The position numbers and the translations under genes were made by a program. DNA of 64,000 nucleotides from Anoplolepis gracilipes (lineage: Eukaryota; Arthropoda; Insecta; Hymenoptera; Formicidae): contig NC_132974.1 in NCBI RefSeq assembly GCF_047496725.1, positions 6,500,001 through 6,564,000 on the forward strand, written 5' to 3'. Positions within the stretch are counted from its first letter, which is position 1. The number at the start of each line of letters is the position of its first letter. Below the pieces are notes generated by a model that was not told where the DNA came from, searched no databases, and saw nothing but the letters and a program-made list of their open reading frames with translations. This document shows, piece after piece, positions 1-11,877 of the stretch.

Positions 1-813
1 GAGCGAATGGCGGTCTGGTCCCCTCAAGATGTCCGACAATGTTAATGTCGTATTTTTACACTAGATTTTATTCTCTTTATAAAAAGTATTCGATAAAAAA
101 TTGCTGAATTTTTTACATTAAATACTTGAAAATATTTTTTTAAATTATAACATTATTAATTTAGGTTTATCTAAAGAGAGACTCGTACGTGAGATTGTTT
201 TAAAACCTATATTTTTTTAATAGAAAAGTTATTCCCAAAAATTTATCGAAAAAAAAAATTCTGTATAATAATAATAACAGATTCACGCGTGTATGTACAT
301 AAATAAAATCGCGGCTGTTTTCGACACGCTGCATTTCGATGAACAACTCCGAGTGCACGCAAAATGCACAGATATATACGTATATCTGTCTCGCTATCGC
401 TACGAGAGGCAACTCGAGAACTATCTTCTTCTCGCTTCTCTTCGCGCATCTGTCTCCGTCTTCTTTTCTCGCTCTTTTTCTCCTTTCTTCCCGCGATCTC
501 GCAGCCAGATCCTGACCTACGACTACGCTTTTGTGCAAGTATGCGAATTTCGCCCGAAAGTCGACGCGGCCAGAGGAGTAGATTTGCGAGCCTCCGATCA
601 CGGAGCCAACAGTGGGGTTTCAATCCCATGGGCCCCGTGCGGGGAACCGCGACGTAAGGAAAGAAGGCAGACAAGAGGGAGATCGAAGTAGGTGGTGGAG
701 GTGGACGTAAGAACCGAGGGGAACGAGGAGGATGTCCAGGAGGATGCGGTGGTGGCGGAGGACTAAGCGACATGGCTCACGGTACTGGAAACAGAAGGCG
801 GGAAGGCTCGACA

Positions 814-930
814 AGGAAGAAGAAGACGAAGAAGACGAAGAAGAAGAGGAAGAAGCAGAAGAAGAAGAAGAAGAGAAGGATGAAGAAGAAGAAGAAGAAG
901 AAGAAGAAGAAGAAGAAGAAGAAGAAGAAG
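814..930. repeat. (GAA/AAG)n purine tract
   Basis: About 117 bp of GAAGAA/AAGAAG, nearly pure from 882 to 930. The acidic, Lys-rich and Phe/Ser-rich open frames here are translations of it. Confidence 0.95.
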
Positions 931-2778
931 GGGGCTGATCTAGCGGCAATATACACACGGAACGGCGCAGACCGCGGCAAAACTCCGCAGTTTTGCTGTT
1001 CGATTTTGCAAACTTATATTTAGAAGGGCAACGATCTTTTGCCGCGCGCACGGCGGTAAAGAGAGGAGAGGAGAGGAGAGGAGTGTTTCTCGGATACGCG
1101 CGGTCTCTCTCACTAGACAGACGCTAAGATTTCTCGACCACGAGAGAGCCACGAAATGGCAACTCTCGCTACCATCGCGTTTGTGCCCCGTTTTTTTTTT
1201 TTTTTTTTTATCAGTAATCCATCTTTCTCTTCCGCCGTTCCTCCACTGTGTGGATGATTTTTCTTTGTCTCGATATAGTATTGTTAGCATCAACGATCTC
1301 GATTTTTCTGATTCGACGAATTCAAAATATACCGTTGTCCATTTTTAACCGAATAACGTCATTTTATAGATATCTTTATAAAAAGCTTTATGAAGTCATT
1401 TATATAATTCGTTACTCGTGATAACGGAATCTACAGGAGATTGTTGTTGGAATTTAAAATTAGACCCTGGATCGAAGACGAATCTATTTGCGAATCATGC
1501 GCATTTTCCTTTACTCCTCTTACGCATTATTGATATATTGTCGAATTTATATAGGTACTGGAGATGCACATTGACAATGAGTAATACAAACCGCACCGTC
1601 GCGTCAGTAAAGCAAGGCCGAAAACAGTACGATACCTCTGCTGCCCTATAATCGTGCATGCATTATGGGAACTTGGAGGTCAGTCACCTCGGCGAAGCGC
1701 GTGTGTTTCGTCGTCGACTTTACTCGCTCGCGGCGAGTTTCGCGCGGACTTGCATTCCCCGCTCAATAACGAATTCGCCGGTTCGTCGCGCGAATACCGT
1801 GCCGTTAATTGACATAATTGTCCGCAACAAATATTCGCGTGGTCCGCCGGACAACTTTCGCCCGTCTATTATCACGATGCACCGTGTTTCGCGACGCTCA
1901 TCTCATTTCGTTTTCTTGCTTTTAATTTCCGCGTAATGTATGCAATCAGCAGTGGTTACAACCGCCGTGGCGTCGTTAGTGCACAGGCGTCATTAAAAAT
2001 AAACGCTTCCGGAATAGCCTGGCGTATATTTGTCTGAGCGATAATCGCGCAACACGTGTCTCTCCGCGTTTTTACCGTTTGTCACACCGCCGCGTCGCGC
2101 CGAGTGCGTGCGGCAGAAAAAAACTTGCGCGATGATCGACGAGGGATTTATCCACGCCGTTCGATTTACCGCGAATCTCCGGCAATCTATGGTAACGAGA
2201 TATTTCCGCGATAGCGCATTGATACACGCTGAAACGTAATATAAGCAACGGGCACGCATGGCGTGCGCGGGCGGATTTCGTTCCTTCGTGGAACAAGGTT
2301 TTCTCTTTCTTTCTTTCTCTTTCTCTCTTGCCAGTGCAATCTTATCGCGGTGGAGCGCGCTGCTCTCGCCACGGCTACAGAGGAGAACGCGGAGTCAACG
2401 AACGATAAAAAAAAAAGCACGAAGAATAAACTCTGCGCAGCCCTCTCCCCCTCCCCCGCCGCCGTCCTCGCCCTTCTCTCCTGGCCGCCTCCCGGCCGTT
2501 TCTCTCGCGATCTTCCATCTCTCGCGCGCGCGATTCTCCTCCTTGTCATCTGCATGTTGCAACCTCTCGGGCGTGTGTGGGCGCGAGCGCGCTCTTCTTC
2601 CATCCTCTCTTTCCCGTCCCTTTCTCTCTCATTCTTTCTCCGCAGTACGCCCTCCCCCGCCGCCTCCGCGGTCTCACCGCCGCGCCGCGCGCTTCTCTCT
2701 TCCCTCTTTTTCTCGTGGTTTGTTTGGGGTAGGTCACGGCGAAGCCGCGTACGAAAGACGAGGAGACGGGGAGAGAAA

Positions 2779-2780
<2 letters not shown>

Positions 2781-2831
<51 letters not shown>

Positions 2832-2832
2832 G
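2781..2832. repeat. (AG)n microsatellite
   Basis: Nearly uninterrupted AG dinucleotides on the plus strand, at the 3' end of a pyrimidine-rich block (2,280-2,720). Confidence 0.95.
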
Positions 2833-5800
2833 GAAAGAACCGTGTGTGTGCATGCCGTATGTGCACGTTGAGGCCCTGTGACGTTGCGTCGCGTCTTCCA
2901 CCTTTTTCCGTCCATATAAACGACTCTTTGTACCGATCGCGCGGTTTTGACATATCATTTGCGACCGCAAAAACGGTATCCGTACTTTGACACAGCTCAC
3001 TCGCGGAATGCACCCACGAATCCGATTACTCGTGAAATGGAAAATCACAAAGAGATCAAGTAATGTTCAAATATGAGAAATTTCAGTCTTTTTTGTGAAT
3101 ATAATTGTCATCGCGATAACTTTTCTATTTATTTTTTATTCACAATACTGCTGAAAGTTTTTCATGTCTTTAATACGTTGCCATAAGTTGTTATTTTCTT
3201 TTTAATTTTATTTTATTTAGTTACGCGTTTGTAAACTTTTCGAAATGGTTCCTTTTACTTTTAAGCGACACTTCCGTAAGAAACTTTCTCTTCTGTAGGA
3301 AAATTAAATTTCAGAAATAATTTGCCTCTCGGACATTATCACCCGCTGTTTCTTCCAGATTCACCGACTTTCGAGCGATCGAATGCATTCGATTAGGCCG
3401 AAGGCGCGCGCGTTATTGTTGTCGATCATGCGATCCGAAAATCATAGAAAATTACTGAAAAGCCAAGAAACTCTGATGATCCGCCCGGGATCAGGCGAGA
3501 GGGGGTAAAACATCGAGGGAGACGAGGGGGAGGGGGAGGGAAGAAGGCACCCCTCATCTTGAGACGTCGTAATTCTGTCTTTGCCGTAACGGCTATCCGG
3601 CACGGAACTTGACCCCCTTCCCTCCCTTTCGGGCTTTCTTCCTCGATTCGAAACAACCCCCTCCCCTTCTTATTTCTCCTTTCCTCAGTAACTAGAAGGG
3701 TTAGTCGTCGAAAGAGAAAGAGCGGTGAAACAATGACACGCGCGCGAGAACCGTTATTTAAATAGTACACGGGAACCTTTTTTCTCTCCTGGCATGAGAA
3801 GAGGAAAAAAAGCTTATACTCCTTTGAAGGGACGCAACGTGAGAAAGAATCTACGAGATTTGCATGCCCGGGATGAGACGTAAACGCGCTAGCGGATAGA
3901 TAATACGCGTTTCTTTTTTGCTATAATATAAGAGAAGCGAGAGGAGGGGAAATAATCATTATTCAATCGTCTTGCTTTGACGTACTCGACGATTAAATCT
4001 TTATACACTATTCGCGACTATCGTGCTTCGCTCTGACATTTTCGTAATTTTCTCCATTATCCGTCTTAAAATAATTAGAAATCTATCAATTTATCATTAT
4101 GTGATAAAAGTAATTTAAGAGAGTTATTAAATTTCTGTCGGTGTGTTGCCCCTTGTCTACGTTTTCTATTTAATTATCGAAACCATGTTTATAATAATAA
4201 GTATTTGGAAAAATATTTTTGTTGAGGGAAGAGCCTTAAGAAAACGCATAAAAAGATGTAAAAGCACACGTTGTCGCAGAGATACGTTAATCTACATTGA
4301 AACAATGACACAACAATTATATCCGTAACAATTTATATCCGTTGGAAAGGAGTTTGATCTCTTTCGAATTTTCTTTTACCCTGCCCCCGACTTTCCCATC
4401 CTCTGCTTCCTTCGTTACGATTCTGGTTTCTCCTAGCAGCTGTCAGCTCGATCCGAAATCATAGTCCCGGATCGATCAAGGGTGGATCGTAGTCTGGATA
4501 CGACTTGACGATGGGTCGTTGCGTCGAGCGAACCGGTTTAACGCGCGTTGAAAGAGCGAATTGGGGAGAAGCGCGGGCAAAAAATTCATTTGAATCAGCC
4601 GACCCGGGTCGAGCAGAGGCGTCGAAATAATTGGATTTTAATTTTCGAGGTAGCATGCGGTAGAACAAAAAAAACGCGGGTGCACCCCCGGCCCTGAGAA
4701 ACATTCTCCGTGAATGTTTATGTAATATCGTAGCGCACTCATCTCATCCTCTGCCGCGGAACCCTTCATCTTTCCCACGAGCTTATAATAAAAATTCTCA
4801 AGTGTCTCGAAATTTTTTCATCACCGGTGGCGTCACTGCCAGCAACAACGGCCAAATGCACTCTTTTTCGCGTATATTATTTTTACCAATCTTTAATTAA
4901 ATGGAACTCAATTCAATTTAGTTTGATTCCATTTAAAGCGTGTCACTCCTTGTAATTTTTTTCATAAAGTTTGTTTTAGACTATCTGTTATAATTTCCGA
5001 TAAAATTCATGTCAATATATAAAAATCTATTTATAATTCTGATATCTCAATATATTTTTATATTCTCATCTGTATTTTGTATATATATTTGTGTGTATAC
5101 GTATTCCACTTTTTCAATATTTTCCACATTAGGTGACATACAAAATTATAAATTGCGTATCCTGAATTAAATTGTATCGTGAATTATAAATCGTCTAAAA
5201 TTGGTTCAACGCTGCATTATTCTAATTTACCGTAAGCTCTTTTCAGAATCGATATAATTTTTTATATTATATATAATATAATCTCGTTATTTTTTAAATG
5301 TTGATTCAACAGTATCAAGCGATAAAACAAAACTCCTGCAACAAGTTGACATATCTTAAGGATTAAGGGTTAAGAATCAATCTTATCAAAAATATACTTA
5401 TCAATCTTGATCACGTGGACAGAAGGAAAGAACGATAGCTCGCTTGGACGGCTTGGTGGTCCGCGAACGGCTCGTGGGGACGGTACAAAGGAGGCGAATG
5501 TTTTAATTAAATCTCGAGGAAACGTGGAAACTTCGCCATCGCTCGACGTTTTTGCGATTTTCCGAAAGTTTCGCTTCGCGCGCGCGCGTGCGGGGCGCGG
5601 GACGAGACGGCTTTTAAGGTGGCGATGGAAGAAAAGGAAGGAAGGACGAGGTGGAATACGGCGGAACGACGAGTGCCCGAGCAACCTCCCCTTGCACCCC
5701 ATCACCCTCTTTCCACCCCCTCCTGTTACCTTTTCTGCCGTCACTCCGACCGCCACCGCTATCGCCCGCTAAAATAAAAGAAGCCGCAAAAACAAAAGAG

Positions 5801-6852
5801 CGCTGCGGCTACTTAACGAAACAAATTGTTGTTTCGTTCTGAGGATGAGAATTTTAAAGTTTCCCGCAGAGAGGGACGCGCGGCAAAGAAGGGGGAGTAC
5901 ATCCCGCCTTTTTAACGCGCTGCCTCTCCTTTCCACGTGCCCGGGACCTCTTGCTCCATTCATCGTACGACAGTTTAACGTAATTCAGAGCTCGTTAGCG
6001 TCGCTTTCTTTCTCCTATGTATTTTCGTATGGTTGTTGTGCTTGAGATGTTGACGCATCAAGGTCGCGCAAGATGAGCCTCGCGCTTGCCACGCAAATTG
6101 GCCAGTTGTCGAAAAAACTGTCGCTGTGATGACATACCATATATATATATATATCATACTTTCGTGACACAAGCGTATTTCGTTGAACGTTACAACGCCA
6201 AGCATTGCGTTTTTGTCGCGTATCGCGCGTCATTTGTGAAATCTCTAGTGTGGCATAATCAACGGCGCTTGTGTTAGTACGAGCGCGAGCGAAAACGAGG
6301 ATCGTTCGAACCGCCGCTGGCGGTCAGTTACGAGTAATAAGTAAGACTATTTCACAATGCACAGGAACAAGGCGACACATTCAGCCGACGAAATACAAAA
6401 ACGAACCAATATACATATACATGCCAGCGTAAAAAGGAAAAAAAAGATAACGTAACATCAAGATGAAAATAACGAACGAATAAGTGAGCAAAGCGATCGT
6501 GATGCAAAACGAGACAAGGGCGATCGCGAGAGATTTCGGTGGGTTTGCGCGGAAGCAAAATTATTGCAGGCAAGACAGCGAGAACTGAATGGCGTTCTGC
6601 GAGTGACGATAAGTGAATAAAAAAAAAAAAGGAAAGATAATAACAACGAACTAGACGAGACGCAGGGCGTCCGACGTGCAGAGAACGAAATAAGTTGAAA
6701 CAAATATGTAAATGAAAAAACGACACAGCGACAACCTCGGCCGTCGGTGATCGGACGAGAGAAAGCGAGGAACTTATTAAGATGGAACACGTCGGGCAAG
6801 GAGAGAGCATTAATAAAAGGGATCTTGTGAACGGGCTGAGTGTTCAACTCAC

Positions 6853-6963
6853 TCGCTGCAGGGTAGACCAGCATTCCTCGAGGGTGCGTTCACTGATGTT
6901 GCCCATTCCTCCACCACCGCCGGCACCTACTGCACCTCCAAGCCCCGCCGCAGAGGCACGAGA
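6853..6963 (-). CDS. Next exon of the Q-rich gene (Gly-rich, ends TLEECWSTLQR)
   Basis: This 111-nt exon of 37 codons follows a pyrimidine-rich acceptor (CTATCCTATCTTGCCTGATAG) and ends at a canonical donor CGA|GTGAGT. It starts in phase 0, exactly as required by the donor of the preceding large exon (LVNELQ, phase 0), giving an intron of 1,782 bp. The peptide is a Gly/Ala-rich linker followed by MGNISERTLEECWSTLQR, which is not low complexity and reads like a conserved domain edge. It also ends in phase 0. The continuation is not found between positions 1 and 6852, so it probably lies beyond the left edge. It is too short for a simple ORF search and was found by reading the splice signals. 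Confidence 0.8.
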
Positions 6964-7462
6964 CTATCAGGCAAGATAGGATAGCTCATGTTAGTCCCCG
7001 ATCCTTATCGTTCTATGGCTACTAACTTGTAGTTTTACTACAAAACTTGTTTTCGTCCAACTACTATATACATTGTCGAATAGAAAAAGAAATTCTCTAT
7101 CGATCTGATAGAATCATAAACTGAGATTAACGTGACAAAACGAGTATTTCTGCTTCGTTTGTAAATAGATAACTATCGCTCGAATCGATCGGGTTTAATA
7201 TACTCGCGATATATAATTATTCGAAAATGAAAAATAAAAATATTTCCATAAAAAATCTAATAATAGTACAATACTTTCTATTTACCGCTGCACACGTTGC
7301 GTTCGCGAAACGTTTTTATGTGAGAATTTCTAGCTAAGGTTCTCTCAGGTTTTCTTACAAGCGATATTTATAGTCTTGCTAATTACGAGAATCGCCGATG
7401 CTCGAGCTCGTTAACGCGATCTTAAAGTTCCGCTATCTGTCAGTAGATACGATATGATTTTT

Positions 7463-7465
<3 letters not shown>

Positions 7466-7512
<47 letters not shown>
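7466..7512. repeat. (CT)n microsatellite
   Basis: Pure CT, inside the 6964-8745 intron. Confidence 0.95.
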
Positions 7513-7519
<7 letters not shown>

Positions 7520-7812
7520 TTCTCGCTCTCATTCTCATTCTTTTACACGCAGTTTCTCGCTCTCTTTCTTTCTCTCACTCAATCTCTCACTTTCTTTCAT
7601 CAAGACTTTGCGGCCCATACCGTCGCAGAAACATGGCGCGATATTTTCTTGGTAACATCTTCCCGGCGTACCGTATGACGTATATGCGTATGGTATTATC
7701 TGTGTTGCGCGGGTCAAGAACCCCGGGAGACGACGTATCTGCATCTCTCCGCATTGGTGTGCGTGGGCCGCGTTCGCATTTGCGGACTACACTGCTACTT
7801 TGATGTGTGCGT

Positions 7813-7856
<44 letters not shown>
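7813..7856. repeat. (CT)n microsatellite
   Basis: Second pure CT array in the same intron, 300 bp from the first. Confidence 0.95.
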
Positions 7857-7858
<2 letters not shown>

Positions 7859-8381
7859 GCTCTTACTCTCTACTCACTCATTCTCTCTCCCTCTTCCGCG
7901 TGTACGAGCGTGTAAGTCAGTAGTAAGTCAACGTACCTTGCTAGTGTGAATGTATACATAGATGTAGGTATGTGTACGTCTGTATGTGAGTATGCGCAGC
8001 GTGGTCAGCGTATCTAGGTACAGTCGCGGAATCAAATCGGCGAAATTCTCGATGACAAGTGACTTTGTAACGCGTAGGATTAAGATGTTAAATTAATGCA
8101 AAAGCCATCACGTTAATATTCTAATCAACTAATATCGCGAATTCGTGGTAGCAAACAATTTTATTCGAGCGATAAATTAGAGGCAACGCTTGCCATGTCT
8201 CTTAACGCGAAGGCACGCATTAATATTATATATGCAAGTTTTAGTGGATTTTTACGCAACACGACGAATTGTCGCGATGTAATGAAAGAAAATAAACAAC
8301 GCGCTATTTACAAGAATGATGTACTATTTCCATGCCAATATGTAGGAGAGACCTTGATATCTCGCGATATTTAGGGCCGGT

Positions 8382-8420
8382 TGACGACGGCGACGGTGAC
8401 GGCGACGGCGACGGCGACGC
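8382..8420. repeat. (GGCGAC)n hexamer array
   Basis: GACGGCGACGGTGACGGCGA and further copies. The same hexamer recurs at 58951-58984. Confidence 0.85.
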
Positions 8421-8745
8421 GTCGACAGCTATGTTGAATAAATATTTTTCTCCGCGAGAAGAAACTTCGCTCTCGAAAGTATTGTCCGGCGTCTGTCCGA
8501 GTGAATGACCCTATTTATCGGTGCGTTATGTATTTTTATCACGGTCGCCTCGTCCCAGTTTATTTATCGCTGCTCTCCTCCTAGTGGATACACTCGCGGG
8601 AGACTGGTTTCTCTCGCGAATGGAAAATAATAGAAAAAGATGAACGCGCGCAATACCGTATAACGAAAAGGTAATGCCAGAGTTTTTGCGAGTCTGGCGA
8701 ATGCGAAAACTCCGGGACCTCCTTGCGCTCGCAGCTTATTCTCAC

Positions 8746-10352
8746 CTGCAACTCGTTGACGAGCTTCTCCGTGAGCGTGGCATCGTGCGAGTCCTGGCTG
8801 GTCGCGCCCGGACTCAGCATGGAGTTTTGCGAATTCTGTTGTTGACCGCTCGACATATTCATACCGGCGAGGCCGCCGTTCTGCGCGATGGTGCCGGCCA
8901 TGTTGAGGGCTTGCTGCTGTAGGTTCTGCGTAAGATTCTGCGCTTGTTGCTGCAGATTTTGCGTGAGATTTTGCGCCTGCTGCTGTAGCGCTTGCTGATT
9001 AAGCGCCTGGCCGAGATTCTGCGTAAGATTTTGCGCCTGCTGTTGTAGCGTCTGCGATAGATTTTGCGCCTGGTTTTGAATGTTTTGTTGCAGGCTTTGA
9101 CTCGCTTGACTTAGATTCTGCGGTTGATTAAGCAGCTGCTGTTGTTGCTGCGGCGATAGATTCGGTGTCAAACTTTGCGCCAGATTGTGCTGCAAAGTCT
9201 GTCCGAGATTCTGCTGCATGTTCTGCGTGAGCGCCTGAGTTAATGCCTGGCCGAGATTCTGATTGAGCGCTTGAGCCGCCTGAACGGCCTGCACCGCTAA
9301 GGACGGGCTCGACGCTTGCGACATGGTCTGTTGTGCTTGCGCGAGGCTATGTAAGCTCTGGGCCATGCTGGAGGCGATGGCGCCCTGATGGTCCGCCTGT
9401 GGCGACGGCGTCGTCGGTGCCGGGGAAGACTGATGCTGTGGTCCTTGGTTGGTTTGATTCATCGATAGCGCGTGTTGTTGCTGCTGCACGTGCTGTTGCG
9501 GGCTCGCAGTGCCGAGGGTCGCGTTCGCGTTCTGTTGTACTTGCGAGACCGCGGTCTGCTGCTGTTGTTGCTGCTGCTGACCGAGCGGACTGTGCATCTG
9601 CTGGACCTGCTGCTGGTGCTGCTGGTGCTGTTGGTGCTGCTGATGCTGCTGCTGCTGTTGCGTCGAATTCGAGATAGGACTATGCTGTAGTCCGGGCGAA
9701 TGCTGAGGCGGACCGCGCTGCGGCTGCTGCCAGTAATCCGACATCTTGAATACATGTTGGCGTAGCGCGTGAAGGTTCGCGGCCGCCGCGGTAACAGCCG
9801 AGGCTTGGATCTCCATGGGTTCGGATTCGTTTTCAAGGTCGGGCTCCGGCGAGCTGCAAGGATCTTCGTCCTCCTCCTCGTCCTCCCGCTCGGTGATATC
9901 CTCTTCTTCTTCGTCGTGAATCCTTGCGGACCGATCCGGCTCGGATCCGGGCGGTCCTCCGCCAGCAACAACAGCAACACCACCGACGCTTCCACCGCCG
10001 CCGCCACCTCCACCGCCACCTCCGCCGCCGCCGCCGCCACCTCCTCCTCCTCCTCCTCCTATCCCACCCCCCGAATCGCCAGAGTGGAGATGATTCCCCG
10101 GGTGATGCTGATGGTGATGCTGCTGTTGCAAATGATGGTGAGGACGCGACTCTGGATTTTGGTTCTGCTGCGAATGCTGTGGCTGTTGTTGTTGTTGCGG
10201 CTGTTGTTGAGGTTGCTGCTGCTGCTGCTGCTGCTGCGGCGGCTGCTGATGGTGATGCTGCGGCTGCTGGTGGTCTAGCTGGCCGAAGTCTGGTTGGGCT
10301 TGCGTCTGAGCACGCAGGTCCAGGGCCGCCGTCGCGTCCGAAATTTTGAGGC
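8746..10352 (-). CDS. Large Q/H/G-rich internal exon of a probable nuclear transcription regulator
   Basis: The minus strand is open for about 535 codons. In order the protein shows: a short ordinary segment (GLKISDATAALDLRAQTQAQ); His/Gln-rich and poly-Gln runs; a Gly run of more than 20 residues (about 9990-10070); an acidic block (HDEEEEDITEREDEEEDED); SSPEPDLENESEPMEIQ; a conserved-looking KMSDYWQQPQRGPPQHSP; more poly-Gln/His; then a long Leu/Asn/Gln region built on NLTQNLQQQAQ repeats (about 8900-9260). It ends in LTEKLVNELQ at the donor CAG|GTGAGA (8746|8745). There is no in-frame ATG before the acidic region, and the first upstream in-frame stop is near 10485, so the exon must be entered by splicing. 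The AG at 10354-10353 is a weak acceptor and the 5' edge is uncertain. Composition fits an insect transcription factor or coactivator, possibly a C2H2 zinc-finger protein whose fingers lie further 3'. I cannot name the gene, and no DNA-binding domain is visible here. Confidence 0.85.
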
Positions 10353-11763
10353 CTTCGCGAGAAGCCCGGGCTACCCCCTTCCGGCGCAGCTTGCCCGCTT
10401 TTTCGCACCCCTTCCGGTAAGCAGCTCGACGGCCGGCACACCTCTGCGCTCGCCGCCGTTCCTTCCTATCTTCCTTCTCGCTCGGCCGCTGCTTTCAGCC
10501 TCGGGATCGTCGTAACGATAACGATCCTCGCGCCGCGCCGAGCTTCGACGTGGGCGGCGGGCAACGTCAGTTACTCGCCACCTGCTGCGACTTCCCGGCC
10601 CTGCTACCTACCGCCTGGCTCATGAAACTTCCTCTTATAATCTCTCCACTCCCTCTTCCGGGTCCTCTCCCAGGTCTCTCCCTCTCTATCGCGCCTCCCC
10701 TATATATCGTAGCTGTTGCTGTCGGTCGCGATGCCTCTCACGAGTGCACCGCCGATCGGTGGTTAGGTTGTACGTCCGTAATGCGTCTTTTATCGTGATG
10801 GCTCGTTACGCTTACGTACGCAGATCCTTGTCTCTACGTGCCGCATACGTTTGTGTCCGTTTGTTCGCGTTTTCGCGGTTTTCGGTCGATGAAATTCTTT
10901 TCTCTTTCTTCTCTTCGTTTTCTTCTTTCTTCTTTCTTCTTCCCCTCCTCTGTGGGTCGTGTGTGTGCGTACGTGTGTGGTATGCGTGTGGATATGTGTG
11001 TATAGGTTTTATGCGTGTGCTTTGCGTGAGTTGTTGCGCGCGCGAGCGAACGTTCTCCAGCAGATGGGAGAACGGTCTATTTTCCTTCGTCTATCTAACT
11101 TAAATTCTAGCGTACACTTAAGTTCAGGTTAAAATTCAGGATTGCCCAGCCCGGACGGTGTAAACGAGAAGGATAGTCCACGCGGACGCGAATCGGTTAT
11201 CGGTCGGAAGGGCCTTCGCTCCTCTTCGGGGTGAGAAATCGCACTCGCGGATGATTATCGCTCGTCCCGTTTTGCCCTGAGTATTTTAGCCCCGTTATGT
11301 TGGATGTGCGTGAGTGTTGTGTGTGCGTGCGTGTGTGTGCGTGAATGCTCCAACGCGCTCGAACAGGCTCGTAAAGTTGGTGTCCGCTGTCGCGCGCGTC
11401 GGCTCGAGTGGTTGGTGAATTCGTGTGAATTCTTTTAAGCGGGACGAGAGCGTTTCTCTCCGGGATTTCCGTCACTCCGTTTCTGCTTCCGGCTGCTTCC
11501 TCCGATTCTCTCTTCTTTTACAAGCGGCTTCGTCGCGTCCGTCGATGACTCCTCCTCGAAATGCGACTCTAGCGTTTTAACTCTTTAAAAGGAATTCTAT
11601 TCGATTATCGATCACCGCTCGTCGTTACCGATATCGTCGATGGTAGTTGTGGTTGCTTCTTATTATCGTTTAGGTTTAATTAATATTGCACTTAGGTACA
11701 CTCGTTTTTTGAACACACTGAAATATATGTATGCAGCGCGGGGTTGTCTATTCTTCCGATTCT

Positions 11764-11765
11764 TG

Positions 11766-11806
<41 letters not shown>

Positions 11807-11837
11807 TCTCTCTCTCTCTCGCTCTCTCGCTCTCTCG

Positions 11838-11874
<37 letters not shown>
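11764..11874. repeat. Compound (CT)n array
   Basis: About 110 bp of CT broken by A, G and CC interruptions (ACTCTC, GCTCTC, CCCTC). Ser/Leu-rich open frames across it are artefacts. Confidence 0.95.

Positions 11875-11877
<3 letters not shown>

Larger units (their letters stand above)
1..6852. other. Left flank, no supported exon
   Basis: AT-rich DNA alternating with purine- or pyrimidine-rich blocks. The (GAA)n and (AG)n arrays are listed separately. I looked here on the minus strand for the continuation of TLEECWSTLQR and did not find one, nor any zinc finger, so this is probably a further intron of that gene. Confidence 0.4.
6964..8745 (-). other. Intron of the Q-rich gene
   Basis: The intron is bounded by GTGAGA (8745) and TGATAG (6964). 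It contains two pure CT arrays (7466-7512 and 7813-7856, pyrimidine on the plus strand) and a GGCGAC array (8382-8420). No other exon-like sequence was seen in it. Confidence 0.75.

Noticed and set aside
2187..2915. 242-codon minus and 207-codon plus frames
   Set aside because: Ser/Leu/Arg-rich translations of CT/GA repeats and pyrimidine-rich DNA.
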